Positions 1 through 8,427 of a stretch of DNA of 43,831 bases are shown here, one piece after another. The stretch comes from Acidimicrobiaceae bacterium (GTDB lineage: Bacteria > Actinomycetota > Acidimicrobiia > Acidimicrobiales > RAAP-2). The stretch covers positions 1 through 43,831 of the forward strand of contig DAHUZE010000105.1 of the NCBI GenBank assembly GCA_027306755.1, written 5' to 3'. A model generated the notes under the pieces. The model was not told where the DNA came from. It saw nothing but the letters and a program-made list of their open reading frames with translations, and ran no database searches. Position numbers and translations under genes: made by a program. The first letter of the stretch is position 1; every line of letters begins with the position of its first letter.

Positions 1-423
1 CACGGCCACTGGGACCATATCCAGGCCGTGCCGGCAATCCGGGACGCCGGGTACGAGGTGGCAGTCACCGCCGCCGACGCCGCCATGCTCCCCGCCTACG
101 ACCTCGTGCTCGAGGACGACGCCGTGCTCGAGGTGGGGCGGCTGCTGGTCCGTACGATCGCCACCCCCGGCCACACCCCGGGATCGATGTGCTTCGCCGT
201 GGAAGGGACCCCCCTGCTGCTGACGGGCGACACCCTGTTCCCCGGAGGGCCCGGCAACACGTCCATGGAGGGTGGGGACTTCCCCGCCATCATCCGCTCC
301 ATCGATCGGCGCCTGTTCGCCCGCTTCGACGGCTCGACCCTGGTCCTGCCGGGCCACGGCGCCTCCACCACCATCGGCAGCGAGCAGCCGCACCTCCAGG
401 AGTGGATCGACCGCGGGTGGTGA
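1..423 (+). CDS. MBL-fold hydrolase, glyoxalase II-like (5' end cut by window)
   Basis: The frame is open from the first base, so the start codon lies upstream of the window. The first six codons read HGHWDH, the HxHxDH metal site of metallo-beta-lactamase-fold hydrolases. Later ligand motifs follow in order: TPGHTPGS (His), TGDTLF (Asp) and LPGHG (His). Such proteins bind two metal ions and usually hydrolyse thioesters in the cytoplasm, as glyoxalase II does. The exact substrate cannot be read from the sequence. Only the N-terminal strands are missing and the C-terminus is complete. It ends 60 bases before sufC, and that gap holds a promoter-like hexamer for sufC, so the two genes need not share a transcript. 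Confidence 0.85.
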   Translation, partial: HGHWDHIQAVPAIRDAGYEVAVTAADAAMLPAYDLVLEDDAVLEVGRLLVRTIATPGHTPGSMCFAVEGTPLLLTGDTLFPGGPGNTSMEGGDFPAIIRSIDRRLFARFDGSTLVLPGHGASTTIGSEQPHLQEWIDRGW

Positions 424-470
424 CACCGGGGATTTCTCCTACGACGGTGGTGGAAATCCGACCCGACCGG

Positions 471-476
471 TAGACT
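471..476 (+). promoter_or_regulatory. Probable leaderless promoter -10 element of sufC
   Basis: The hexamer TAGACT fits the actinobacterial TANNNT -10 consensus and ends 7 bases before the GTG at 484. No Shine-Dalgarno sequence lies in between, so transcription probably starts at or next to the start codon. No convincing -35 is visible. Confidence 0.45.
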
Positions 477-483
477 TTGCACG

Positions 484-1230
484 GTGAGCGAGCCGTTGCT
501 GTCGATCGAGAACCTGCACGTGGAGGCGGACGGGGCCGAGATCCTCCGCGGCGTCACCCTGACGGTGGGAGCCGGCGAGGTGCACGCCCTGATGGGGCCC
601 AACGGCGCAGGGAAGTCGACCCTGGCCGGCACCCTGCTCGGCCACCCCTCGTACCAGGTGACCGACGGCACGGTCCGCTTCGCCGGGGAGGACGTGACCC
701 ACTGGGCCACCGACGCCCGGGGCAAGGCGGGGATGTTCCTGGCCTTCCAGTACCCCGAGTCCATCGAAGGGGTCTCCGTGATCCAGTTCCTTCGCCAGGC
801 CATCTCGGCCCGCCGGGGCGAGGACGTGTCGGTGCTGGAGGTGCGCCTGGCGATGGGCGAGTGGATGGAACGCCTCGGCATGGACCCCTCGTTCGGCGAG
901 CGCCACCTGAACCAGGGTTTCTCGGGCGGGGAGAAGAAGCGCAACGAGGTGCTGCAGATGGCGATGCTCGAGCCCGAGCTGGCCGTCCTGGACGAGACGG
1001 ACTCGGGGCTCGACATCGACGCGCTCGGTGTCGTCGGCCGCGGGGTCCGCACCGTCCGAGAGCAGCATCCTTCCCTCGGCGTCCTCGTCGTCACCCACTA
1101 CCAGCGCTTACTGGAGAACCTGGTCCCGGACCGGGTGTCGCTCCTGGTGGACGGGCGAATCGTGGACAGCGGCGGCCCGGAGCTGGCCAAGCGGATCGAA
1201 CGCTCGGGCTACGACGAGTGGCGGAGCTGA
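484..1230 (+). CDS. sufC: Fe-S cluster assembly ATPase SufC (copy 1)
   Basis: This is the cytoplasmic ABC-type ATPase that drives the SufBCD scaffold during iron-sulfur cluster assembly. The 248-residue length is normal. Visible motifs are Walker A GPNGAGKST (residues 38-46), Q-loop Gln89, the SufC-type signature SGGEKKR (147-153), Walker B with DETDSGLD (about 170-177) and the switch His205. It starts at GTG 484, just after a -10-like hexamer. sufS begins 2 bases after its stop, so sufC-sufS-sufU form an operon. A second SufC is encoded at 2987-3739 on the other strand next to sufD. This copy is therefore the one linked to the sulfur-donor pair rather than to the scaffold genes. Confidence 0.95.
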   Translation: MSEPLLSIENLHVEADGAEILRGVTLTVGAGEVHALMGPNGAGKSTLAGTLLGHPSYQVTDGTVRFAGEDVTHWATDARGKAGMFLAFQYPESIEGVSVIQFLRQAISARRGEDVSVLEVRLAMGEWMERLGMDPSFGERHLNQGFSGGEKKRNEVLQMAMLEPELAVLDETDSGLDIDALGVVGRGVRTVREQHPSLGVLVVTHYQRLLENLVPDRVSLLVDGRIVDSGGPELAKRIERSGYDEWRS

Positions 1231-1231
1231 G

Positions 1232-2464
1232 ATGGCCCTGGACGTCGAGACCATCCGCAAGGACTTCCCGCTCCTCGCCCGGGTGGTGAACGGTCGGCCC
1301 ATCGTCTACCTGGACTCTGCGGCCACCTCGCTCCAACCCCGGCCGGTGCTGGCGGCGATGGAGCAGTACTACGAGACCACGCATGCCAACGTGCACCGGG
1401 GCGTCTACGCCACGGCGGAGGAGGCCACCCAGCGCTACGAGTCGGCACGCGTTGCCGCGGGCAGGTTCGTCGGTGCGCCGGACCCGGCCCGGGAGATCGT
1501 CTTCACGAAGAACGCCACCGAGGCGATCAACCTCGTCGCAAACTCCTGGGGACGGGCCAACCTGCGGCGGGGCGACGTCGTGCTGCTCACCCAGATGGAG
1601 CACCACGCGAACCTCGTCCCCTGGCTCATGCTGTCCGAGCAGCTGGGGCTGGAGCTGCGTTACCTGGAGGTGGACGGGCAGGGGCGGCTGGACGTCTCAG
1701 CGTTGGACCGCAAGCTCGACGGAGCGCGCCTCGTGGCCGTCTCGGCCATGTCCAACGTGCTGGGAACGATCAACGACCTGCGGCCGATCGCCGACGCTGC
1801 CCATGCTGCAGGGGCCGTGGTCCTGGCCGACGGGGCGCAGGCGGTCCCCCACCTGCCCGTGGACGTCCGGGCGCTAGGGGTCGACTTCCTGGCCTACTCG
1901 GCCCACAAGATGCTCGGGCCGACCGGCATCGGCGCCCTCTGGGGAAGGGCAGATCTGCTGGACGCCATGCCGCCGTTCCTGGGTGGGGGCGGGATGATCC
2001 TGGACGTCCGCCTGGACCGGTTCCTGCCGGCCGAGAGCCCGCAGCGCTTCGAGGCCGGGACGCCCCCGATTGCCGAAGCCGTGGGCTTGGGTGCCGCTGT
2101 CCGCTACTTGGAGGCCGTGGGCATGGAGGCGGTCCGCGCCCACGAGCGCAGCTTGACCGACTATGCCCTGGGCGCCATCGCCGATCGCCTCGGTGACGAC
2201 TGCACCGTCTTCGGTCCGCCGGCCGGTGACGACCGGGGCGGGGTCCTCTCGCTCGCCTTCCGGGACGTCCATCCCCACGACCTTGCCCAGGTGCTGGACC
2301 AGTACGGGGTGTGCGTGCGCCCCGGGCACCACTGCGCCAAGCCGCTGATGCGGGTTCTGGGCGTGAGCGCCACCGCCCGGGCCTCGGTCGGCCTCTACAA
2401 CGACGAGCGGGACATCGACGTGCTGATCGAGGGCCTCGCCGAGGCCGGTAGGTTGTTCGGCTGA
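1232..2464 (+). CDS. sufS: Cysteine desulfurase SufS
   Basis: SufS is a PLP enzyme that removes sulfur from L-cysteine as a persulfide and passes it to SufU. The protein has 410 residues, normal for group II desulfurases. PLP-site residues are visible: His125 (MEHHAN), Asp200 (LADGAQ) and the Schiff-base Lys226 (SAHKMLGP). The persulfide cysteine is Cys368 in RPGHHCAKP. The frame is open further upstream into sufC, but ATG 1232 is chosen because it follows GGAG in the sufC tail and gives the standard N-terminus. It lies one base after the sufC stop, and its own TGA overlaps the ATG of sufU by one base, which suggests coupled translation. Confidence 0.95.
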   Translation: MALDVETIRKDFPLLARVVNGRPIVYLDSAATSLQPRPVLAAMEQYYETTHANVHRGVYATAEEATQRYESARVAAGRFVGAPDPAREIVFTKNATEAINLVANSWGRANLRRGDVVLLTQMEHHANLVPWLMLSEQLGLELRYLEVDGQGRLDVSALDRKLDGARLVAVSAMSNVLGTINDLRPIADAAHAAGAVVLADGAQAVPHLPVDVRALGVDFLAYSAHKMLGPTGIGALWGRADLLDAMPPFLGGGGMILDVRLDRFLPAESPQRFEAGTPPIAEAVGLGAAVRYLEAVGMEAVRAHERSLTDYALGAIADRLGDDCTVFGPPAGDDRGGVLSLAFRDVHPHDLAQVLDQYGVCVRPGHHCAKPLMRVLGVSATARASVGLYNDERDIDVLIEGLAEAGRLFG

Positions 2465-2955
2465 TGCCGGACTTGGAGGACCTTTACCGGGAGATCATCC
2501 TGGACCATTACCGCTCCCCCCGGCACCGTGGTGAGCTCGAGTCCCCGCCGGCCCACCGGGTCGAGGGGTTCAATCCCCTCTGCGGCGACGAGGTGGTCGT
2601 GACCATGGTGGTGGACGGCGGCACCCTGCAGGACATCAAATTCGCGGGCACGGGTTGCTCCATCAGCCAGTCGTCGGCTTCGCTCATGTCCTCGGCGGTG
2701 AAGGGCAAGTCGCTGGACGACGTGCGGCAGCTCATCCGGACGTTCAAGTCGATGATGTCGATCCACGAGGCGGCGCTCGGAGAGAGCGGCCCGGACGAGG
2801 CCCTCGAGGAGGCCGCCCCGGTGGACGTCCGGACGATCGGGGAGCTGGCCGCCCTGCAGGGCGTGGTCAAGTTCCCCGTCCGCATCAAGTGCGCCACCCT
2901 GAGCTGGAACGCCCTGGCGCAGGGGCTGGACGAGCTGGCCACCGCGGCAAGCTGA
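2464..2955 (+). CDS. sufU: Zinc-dependent sulfurtransferase SufU
   Basis: SufU accepts the persulfide sulfur from SufS through zinc-ligand exchange and delivers it to the SufBCD scaffold. This is the usual arrangement in Gram-positive bacteria. The 163-residue protein has the zinc ligands Cys40 and Asp42 (NPLCGD), Cys65 (GTGCSIS) and Cys143 (RIKCATLSW). It also has the extra segment between the second and third cysteines that distinguishes SufU from IscU. Its ATG overlaps the sufS stop (TGATG). It is the last gene of the sufC-sufS-sufU run and is followed by a hairpin facing the convergent sufC2. Confidence 0.93.
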   Translation: MPDLEDLYREIILDHYRSPRHRGELESPPAHRVEGFNPLCGDEVVVTMVVDGGTLQDIKFAGTGCSISQSSASLMSSAVKGKSLDDVRQLIRTFKSMMSIHEAALGESGPDEALEEAAPVDVRTIGELAALQGVVKFPVRIKCATLSWNALAQGLDELATAAS

Positions 2956-2959
2956 CCGT

Positions 2960-2979
2960 CCTGCGCTCGGACGCGCAGG
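2960..2979. terminator. Hairpin between convergent suf operons
   Basis: CCTGCGC (2960-2966), a 6-base loop and GCGCAGG (2973-2979) form a perfect 7-bp stem in the 31-base gap between the sufU and sufC2 stop codons. There is no U-tract on either strand. Its position between convergent genes suggests a shared bidirectional terminator, but this is inferred. Confidence 0.5.
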
Positions 2980-2986
2980 GGAGCCG

Positions 2987-3739
2987 TCAGTAGGCGGCGT
3001 AGCCGGTGTGCTCGAGCTCCTCTGCCAGCTCCGGGCCTCCGCTGGCCACGATCCTGCCCTCCACCAGCACGTGCACGCGATCCGCCCGCAGCACTCGGAG
3101 GAGCCGGTGGAAGTGGGTGACGGCCACTACACCCAGCCCCCATTCCTCCGTTGCCGACTCGATCCGGCGGGCCACGGCCCGCACCGCGTCCACGTCGAGT
3201 CCCGAGTCGATCTCGTCGAGCACGCAGAACGGTGGCCGAAGGACGCCCAGCTGCAGGACCTCGTTGCGCTTCCGCTCCCCACCCGAGAGGTCCACGTTCA
3301 GAGCACGTCGCAGGAAGCGCTCGTCGAACCCGATGGCGGCCGCTTCCCGGCGCAGGCGGTCCTCGATCCCAGCCGGTGTCCGCTCCGCCGTGGGTTCCTC
3401 GGACCCGTCGGGTGCGAGCGCTTCGGCCATGACGGCGTCGAGCAGGACGCCCGGCACCTCAATGGGCTGTTGCAGGGCCAGGAAGAGCCCTGCCCGGGCT
3501 CGCCGCCACGCGGGGATCCCGACCAGCTCCAGGCCGTCCAGGCGGATGGAGCCGCCGGTCACCGTGGTGCCCGGGCGCCCCATCAGCGCGTGGGCCAGCG
3601 TGCTCTTCCCTGAACCGTTGGGGCCCATGACGACGTGGACCTCTCCGCCCGAGACTGACAGGTCCACACCCTTCACGACCGCCTTGCCTCCGGCCGAGGC
3701 GTGGAGGCCCTCCACAACGAGGTGGTGGCCGGCCGTCAC
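2987..3739 (-). CDS. sufC: Fe-S cluster assembly ATPase SufC (copy 2)
   Basis: This is a second full-length SufC of 250 residues and forms the ATPase arm of the SufBCD scaffold. Walker A GPNGSGKST is at 39-47, the signature SGGERKR at 152-158, Walker B DEIDSGLD at about 175-182 and the switch His209. It is the third gene of the - strand run sufD-Rieske-sufC2, starting at GTG 3739, 13 bases after the Rieske stop. It is clearly diverged from copy 1: the central region is longer and Ala/Glu-rich, and the signature loop carries Arg for Lys. Both copies keep every catalytic motif, so neither looks decayed. It may be the partner of the adjacent SufD. Confidence 0.93.
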   Translation of the reverse strand: MTAGHHLVVEGLHASAGGKAVVKGVDLSVSGGEVHVVMGPNGSGKSTLAHALMGRPGTTVTGGSIRLDGLELVGIPAWRRARAGLFLALQQPIEVPGVLLDAVMAEALAPDGSEEPTAERTPAGIEDRLRREAAAIGFDERFLRRALNVDLSGGERKRNEVLQLGVLRPPFCVLDEIDSGLDVDAVRAVARRIESATEEWGLGVVAVTHFHRLLRVLRADRVHVLVEGRIVASGGPELAEELEHTGYAAY

Positions 3740-3774
3740 GGGAGCACCACCGTCACGGGAGCACCACCGTCACG
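3733..3774. repeat. 17-bp tandem duplication at the Rieske/sufC2 junction
   Basis: The 17-base unit CCGTCACGGGAGCACCA occurs twice in tandem (3733-3749 and 3750-3766), followed by 8 more matching bases. On the - strand each copy carries CCGTGACGG, in which a TGA stop and a GTG start overlap as GTGA. Confidence 0.85.
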
Positions 3775-4073
3775 TCGCCCGCGGCAGTGAGCGCGACGTC
3801 GTACACCGGCACCGGCTTGGTGGCCGGGAGGGAGCACGGCTCCCCCGACGTCAGGTCGAACGTGCTGCCGTGCCTCGGGCACTCGAGCTCGCGCTCGGCG
3901 GCCCAGACCTCCCCTTCGGCGAGCGAGTAGTCCTCATGGCTGCAGCGGTCGCCGATCGCGTAGAAGTCGTCTTCGATCCGGACCACGCACACGCGGTGCT
4001 CGCCGATGTCGAAGCGACGGGCCTCCCCGCTGGCCAGCTCGTCACGCCGGCAGACGACGACGGCCTCACCCAT
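3753..4073 (-). CDS. Rieske [2Fe-2S] ferredoxin of the suf operon
   Basis: This small cytoplasmic Rieske-type ferredoxin has 106 residues. Its [2Fe-2S] ligands are Cys44 and His46 in CSHEDYSL and Cys65 and His68 in CPRHGSTFDL, the Cys-X-His...Cys-X2-His pattern. It resembles ferredoxin subunits of non-haem iron oxygenases. Rieske proteins of this type commonly sit in actinobacterial suf operons, where they may carry electrons or receive clusters, though the role is not settled. The ATG overlaps the end of sufD by 8 bases, and sufC2 follows after 13 bases, so it is embedded in the operon. Confidence 0.88.
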   Translation of the reverse strand: MGEAVVVCRRDELASGEARRFDIGEHRVCVVRIEDDFYAIGDRCSHEDYSLAEGEVWAAERELECPRHGSTFDLTSGEPCSLPATKPVPVYDVALTAAGDVTVVLP

Positions 4074-5385
4074 CGCCGTCGCCCCCTCCGATGTGCAGCG
4101 CCTCGGTCAGTCGGATCCCGACCTCGCGGCGCAGCCGCTCGACCGAGCCCGGAACCGGTGATCGCTGGATGATGTCCTCGAAGAACCCGAGGACGATGAG
4201 CTGCTCCGCCCGCTCCGGCGGCACGCCGCGGGACTCGAGGTAGTAGCGCTGGTCCTCGTCCACCGGACCGACCGTGGACGCATGGCTGCACCGCACGTCG
4301 TTCTCCTCGATGTCCAGGTTGGGAACCGAGTCCGCGTGGGCGCCGGCGTCCAGCACCAAGTTGTTGTTGGTCTGGAACGCCTCGGTGCGCAGCGCCCCGC
4401 GCCGGACACGGATGAGCCCGCTGTAGATCGAGCGCGACGAGCCGGCGACGGCGCCCTTGCACAACAGGTCGCTCGTGGTGTGCGGAGCAGCGTGGTCCTG
4501 CAGGGTGCGAACGTCGTGGACCTGCTCGCCCGTGCCGAGGTAGGCGGACCGGAGCTGGGTCGTCGATCCGGCACCTGCGGCCACGGCGTCCGTGCGAGAC
4601 CGGTCGTAGGCGCCACCGAGCCCGACCGTGAAGGTCCGGAGGGAGGCATCGCGCTCACTTGCCGCCGCGATCCGGGCGATGTGCCACACGTTCGGTCCGA
4701 GCACCTGCAGGCCCACGTAGGAGAGCACGGCACCGTCCTCGGCGTGGAGCTCGGTCACGGGGACCACCAGGGCCCGACCCTGCGGAGGGCCGGCCACCAC
4801 CTCCACCACGCCCGCGCTGGCACCGCGGCCGATGCGCACCACGGTCCGGGGAAAGCTTGCCGGTGCTGCTCCCGAGCCGCCCGCAGTCGCCGCGTCGCAC
4901 CAATGGACCACCACGATCGGGTCCGCGACCACGGCGCCGTCCGGGACGTCGATCACGACGGCGTCCGGATGGAACCCGTCGTTCAGGCGCACCAAGGCGT
5001 CACCGCCGGCGAGCACACGTCCGAGCGTGCCCTCCCCCGCATCGGCCAGGGATCCGACGAGAACGCCCTCGTCCAGGCCGTGCCGTGCGACGCTCGTGAC
5101 CGCCCCGCCCGACGTCGTGACCGTGGCCGCCCGCTCCGGCAGGTCCCGAGCCACGCCTGCGACGAACGCCGCTGCGAGGGGGTCCGGCGAGGTCCCCGGT
5201 GGGACCGGACGGACCGGCGCGTACCCGTCCAGGTCCAGGGCGTCGATCGGCGAGTACCGCCAGACCTCCTCCTTGTCGGAGGGAAGCGCCATGGCCGAGA
5301 ACACGTCGAACGAGTCCGTGCGCCGGGCCCGCGCCCACGCCGGGCCGGGAAGGGATGCCGCTCGGTCCGCGGTGAAGGTGTTCAG
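4066..5385 (-). CDS. sufD: Fe-S cluster assembly scaffold protein SufD
   Basis: SufD partners SufB in the SufBC2D scaffold. Recognisable family blocks are KEEVWRYSPID near the N-terminus and, in the C-terminal half, QTNNNLVLDAGA, CSHASTVGPVDE and YLESRGV with FFEDII. The His in CSHASTVG is the conserved metal-site region. The family N-terminus begins around FTADRAASLPG, yet no ATG, GTG or TTG in frame lies just upstream. The best start is CTG at 5385, with AGAGGA five bases before it, giving 439 residues. The next standard codon, GTG 5304, would remove about 27 conserved residues. The frame also runs far upstream across the enoyl-CoA hydratase gene, which is chance. Rieske and sufC2 follow downstream. 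Confidence 0.9.
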   Translation of the reverse strand: MNTFTADRAASLPGPAWARARRTDSFDVFSAMALPSDKEEVWRYSPIDALDLDGYAPVRPVPPGTSPDPLAAAFVAGVARDLPERAATVTTSGGAVTSVARHGLDEGVLVGSLADAGEGTLGRVLAGGDALVRLNDGFHPDAVVIDVPDGAVVADPIVVVHWCDAATAGGSGAAPASFPRTVVRIGRGASAGVVEVVAGPPQGRALVVPVTELHAEDGAVLSYVGLQVLGPNVWHIARIAAASERDASLRTFTVGLGGAYDRSRTDAVAAGAGSTTQLRSAYLGTGEQVHDVRTLQDHAAPHTTSDLLCKGAVAGSSRSIYSGLIRVRRGALRTEAFQTNNNLVLDAGAHADSVPNLDIEENDVRCSHASTVGPVDEDQRYYLESRGVPPERAEQLIVLGFFEDIIQRSPVPGSVERLRREVGIRLTEALHIGGGDGDG

Positions 5386-5439
5386 GGTCGTCCTCTGCTC
5401 GTTCGCCCGTCCCTTGGCGGGATGCCCGCGGGCCGAGCC

Positions 5440-5445
5440 AGTGTA
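5440..5445 (-). promoter_or_regulatory. Putative -10 element of sufD
   Basis: On the - strand TACACT (TANNNT) lies about 55 bases upstream of the proposed CTG start. This leaves a short leader that contains the AGAGGA ribosome site. It is divergent to the promoter of the neighbouring hydratase gene. Confidence 0.35.
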
Positions 5446-5471
5446 GCGGTGGTCCGGGATGGATCCGGCAG

Positions 5472-5477
5472 TAACGT
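5472..5477 (+). promoter_or_regulatory. Putative leaderless -10 of the dienoyl-CoA isomerase-like gene
   Basis: TAACGT matches TANNNT and ends 8 bases before the ATG at 5486, slightly longer than the ideal 6-7. It favours ATG 5486 over the upstream ATG 5459, which has neither a ribosome site nor a better hexamer. Confidence 0.3.
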
Positions 5478-5485
5478 CGGGCCTG

Positions 5486-6361
5486 ATGACGGGCACGTTC
5501 TCCTCGAGCGTCCTCACGCTGGAGCACGACGAGCGCGGGTTCTCCACGCTGTGGCTCGACCGGCCCGAGGCTCGGAACGCCATGGGACTCGCCTTCTGGG
5601 CGGACCTGCCTCGGGCGATGGGCGCGCTCTCCTCGGACCCCCGGGTCCGGGCCGTGGTGCTGGCCGCCCGGGGCTCCCATTTCAGCGTGGGACTGGATCT
5701 CAAGGAGATGGCCGGGTTGTTGACCGGGGACGGCTTGGGCGCCTCCCCGTCCGCGCTGGACACCGACGCACCGGCGCCGCGCATGTCCACGGCGGCCAGA
5801 GCGTTCGCCACCCGGCAGGCGGTGGCCACCATGCAGCGGGCGGTGACGGCCGTGGCCGACTGCCCGAAGCCGGTGGTCGCCGCGGTGCAGGGTTACTGCC
5901 TCGGCGGCGGGATGGACCTGATCACGGCGTGCGACCTGCGGCTGGCTGCGGCCGATGCAACCTTCAGCGTGCGCGAGACGCGCATGGCCATCGTGGCCGA
6001 CCTCGGGACGCTGCAGCGGCTCCCCCGCATCGTGGGAGCCGGGCACGCGGCCGAGATGGCGCTCACCGGCCGGGACGTGGGCGCCGAGCGGGCTCTGGCG
6101 ATGGGCCTGGTCAACACGATCTTTGCGGACGCCGACGCGTTGCGCGACGGGGCGCGGGAGCTCGGGGCGGAGTTGGCGGCGCTTCCACCGCTCGCCGTGC
6201 AGGGCACCAAGGCGGTCCTGGAGGCGAACGACGGCCGTACCGTACGGGAAGGACTCGACTACGTGGCGACCTGGAACGCCGGCATGCTGGGCTCAGACGA
6301 CCTGGCCGAGGCGGTGACCGCCTTCATGGAGCGACGGCAGCCCCGGTTCAGCGGAAGCTGA
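5486..6361 (+). CDS. Enoyl-CoA hydratase/isomerase family, dienoyl-CoA isomerase (ECH1) type
   Basis: This is a crotonase-fold protein acting on acyl-CoA thioesters. The oxyanion-hole segments are SHFSVGLDL and GYCLGGGMDL. Three acidic residues, the Asp of GGMDL, the Glu of VRETR and the Asp of VADLGTLQRLP, are spaced 20 and 8 residues apart. That matches Asp176, Glu196 and Asp204 of rat delta3,5-delta2,4-dienoyl-CoA isomerase. The likely role is therefore isomerising dienoyl-CoAs with odd-numbered double bonds during unsaturated fatty-acid oxidation. Starting at ATG 5486 gives 291 residues; ATG 5459 would add nine. It sits on the + strand between sufB and sufD, which are both on the - strand, and has no evident link to Fe-S assembly. 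Confidence 0.85.
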   Translation: MTGTFSSSVLTLEHDERGFSTLWLDRPEARNAMGLAFWADLPRAMGALSSDPRVRAVVLAARGSHFSVGLDLKEMAGLLTGDGLGASPSALDTDAPAPRMSTAARAFATRQAVATMQRAVTAVADCPKPVVAAVQGYCLGGGMDLITACDLRLAAADATFSVRETRMAIVADLGTLQRLPRIVGAGHAAEMALTGRDVGAERALAMGLVNTIFADADALRDGARELGAELAALPPLAVQGTKAVLEANDGRTVREGLDYVATWNAGMLGSDDLAEAVTAFMERRQPRFSGS

Positions 6362-6364
6362 GCG

Positions 6365-6703
6365 CTACCTGCGCCGCCACCAGCGGCGCTCGGATCGAGC
6401 CGCCCGCCGGGCATCGGCAGCCCGGGCCTCCTGCAACGCCTCGGGTGCGATGGCGCTGACGATGGTCTCGGCGCTGTTCAACACGCTGGTCATGTCGCCC
6501 GTCGGGACGTCGGGTTCGTCCTCGATCGCGGGCTCCACCAGGCTGCCGTGCACCCAGCCGGCGTCCGCCAGCCTCCGCTCGTAGGACGCGCAATCGGCTG
6601 GGCACCGCCACGGAGCCTCAGGGGCGAGGTCGAGGATGCAGAACCGCGCCACCTCGCCCGAGGCGTAGGTACGGCTCTGGAAATGCTTGCACTCTTCACG
6701 CAT
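6365..6703 (-). CDS. Small four-cysteine protein downstream of sufB (unknown)
   Basis: I do not recognise a named family with certainty. The 112-residue product begins at ATG 6703, preceded at 8 bases by AAAGG; a GTG six bases earlier is the alternative. The first 40 residues hold four cysteines as C5-x16-C22-x11-C34-x3-C38, including CPADC, a spacing suited to a metal or Fe-S site. An acidic stretch follows, then an Arg-rich tail. It lies about 100 bases downstream of sufB on the same strand and probably shares its transcript. It ends 3 bases from the stop of the convergent isomerase gene. A role in cluster delivery, or as a cluster-binding regulator, would be inference only. Confidence 0.7.
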   Translation of the reverse strand: MREECKHFQSRTYASGEVARFCILDLAPEAPWRCPADCASYERRLADAGWVHGSLVEPAIEDEPDVPTGDMTSVLNSAETIVSAIAPEALQEARAADARRAARSERRWWRRR

Positions 6704-6805
6704 GGCCACGGCCTTTATGCTGGCACCCGCTCGATGCCGACCAGGGGTCGGCCGGGAATGGGCCGGGTTGCCGCCGGTAGCGGCTGGGCTCGCCCGGCCG
6801 CCGGC

Positions 6806-8206
<1,401 letters not shown>

Positions 8207-8427
8207 CTTCCTGTCTCCTTGCTCGCCCGTTGCCCGTGCCCGGCAGGCACCGGCGGTCCCAGCGGGATTCGCCACGACGGAATGGCCAGGCCAGGCCAGA
8301 CCCGGCCAAACGTCGCCCGGCCTGCCCAACGGTGGATTTTCCCTACGTAGATAGTAACAACTCAGGTGTGGTCGCGGCGCGGGTGGGCCAGAGGCCTATT
8401 ACTTTGATGCCCAAGTATCATGGTCCC
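8207..8427. promoter_or_regulatory. Divergent control region of sufB and the B12 mutase
   Basis: For the + strand, TATCAT (8416-8421) ends 6 bases before ATG 8428, a good leaderless -10. For the - strand there is an A+T-richer block around 8338-8365 with the palindrome CTACGTAG and the sequence TTGTTACTATCTACG, a likely promoter area for sufB, followed by a roughly 130-base leader. GGCCA is repeated three times near 8284-8298. No B12 riboswitch or SufR/Rrf2 regulator gene was recognised. Confidence 0.4.

Noticed and set aside
4282-6459. 725-residue + strand open frame across sufD and the isomerase gene
   Set aside because: It is antisense to sufD and out of frame with the isomerase, Arg/Gly/Pro-rich with no domain; high-GC genomes give such shadow frames routinely.
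8207-8427. Cobalamin riboswitch upstream of the B12 mutase
   Set aside because: The promoter abuts the start codon, leaving no leader, and no B12-box-like sequence was seen.
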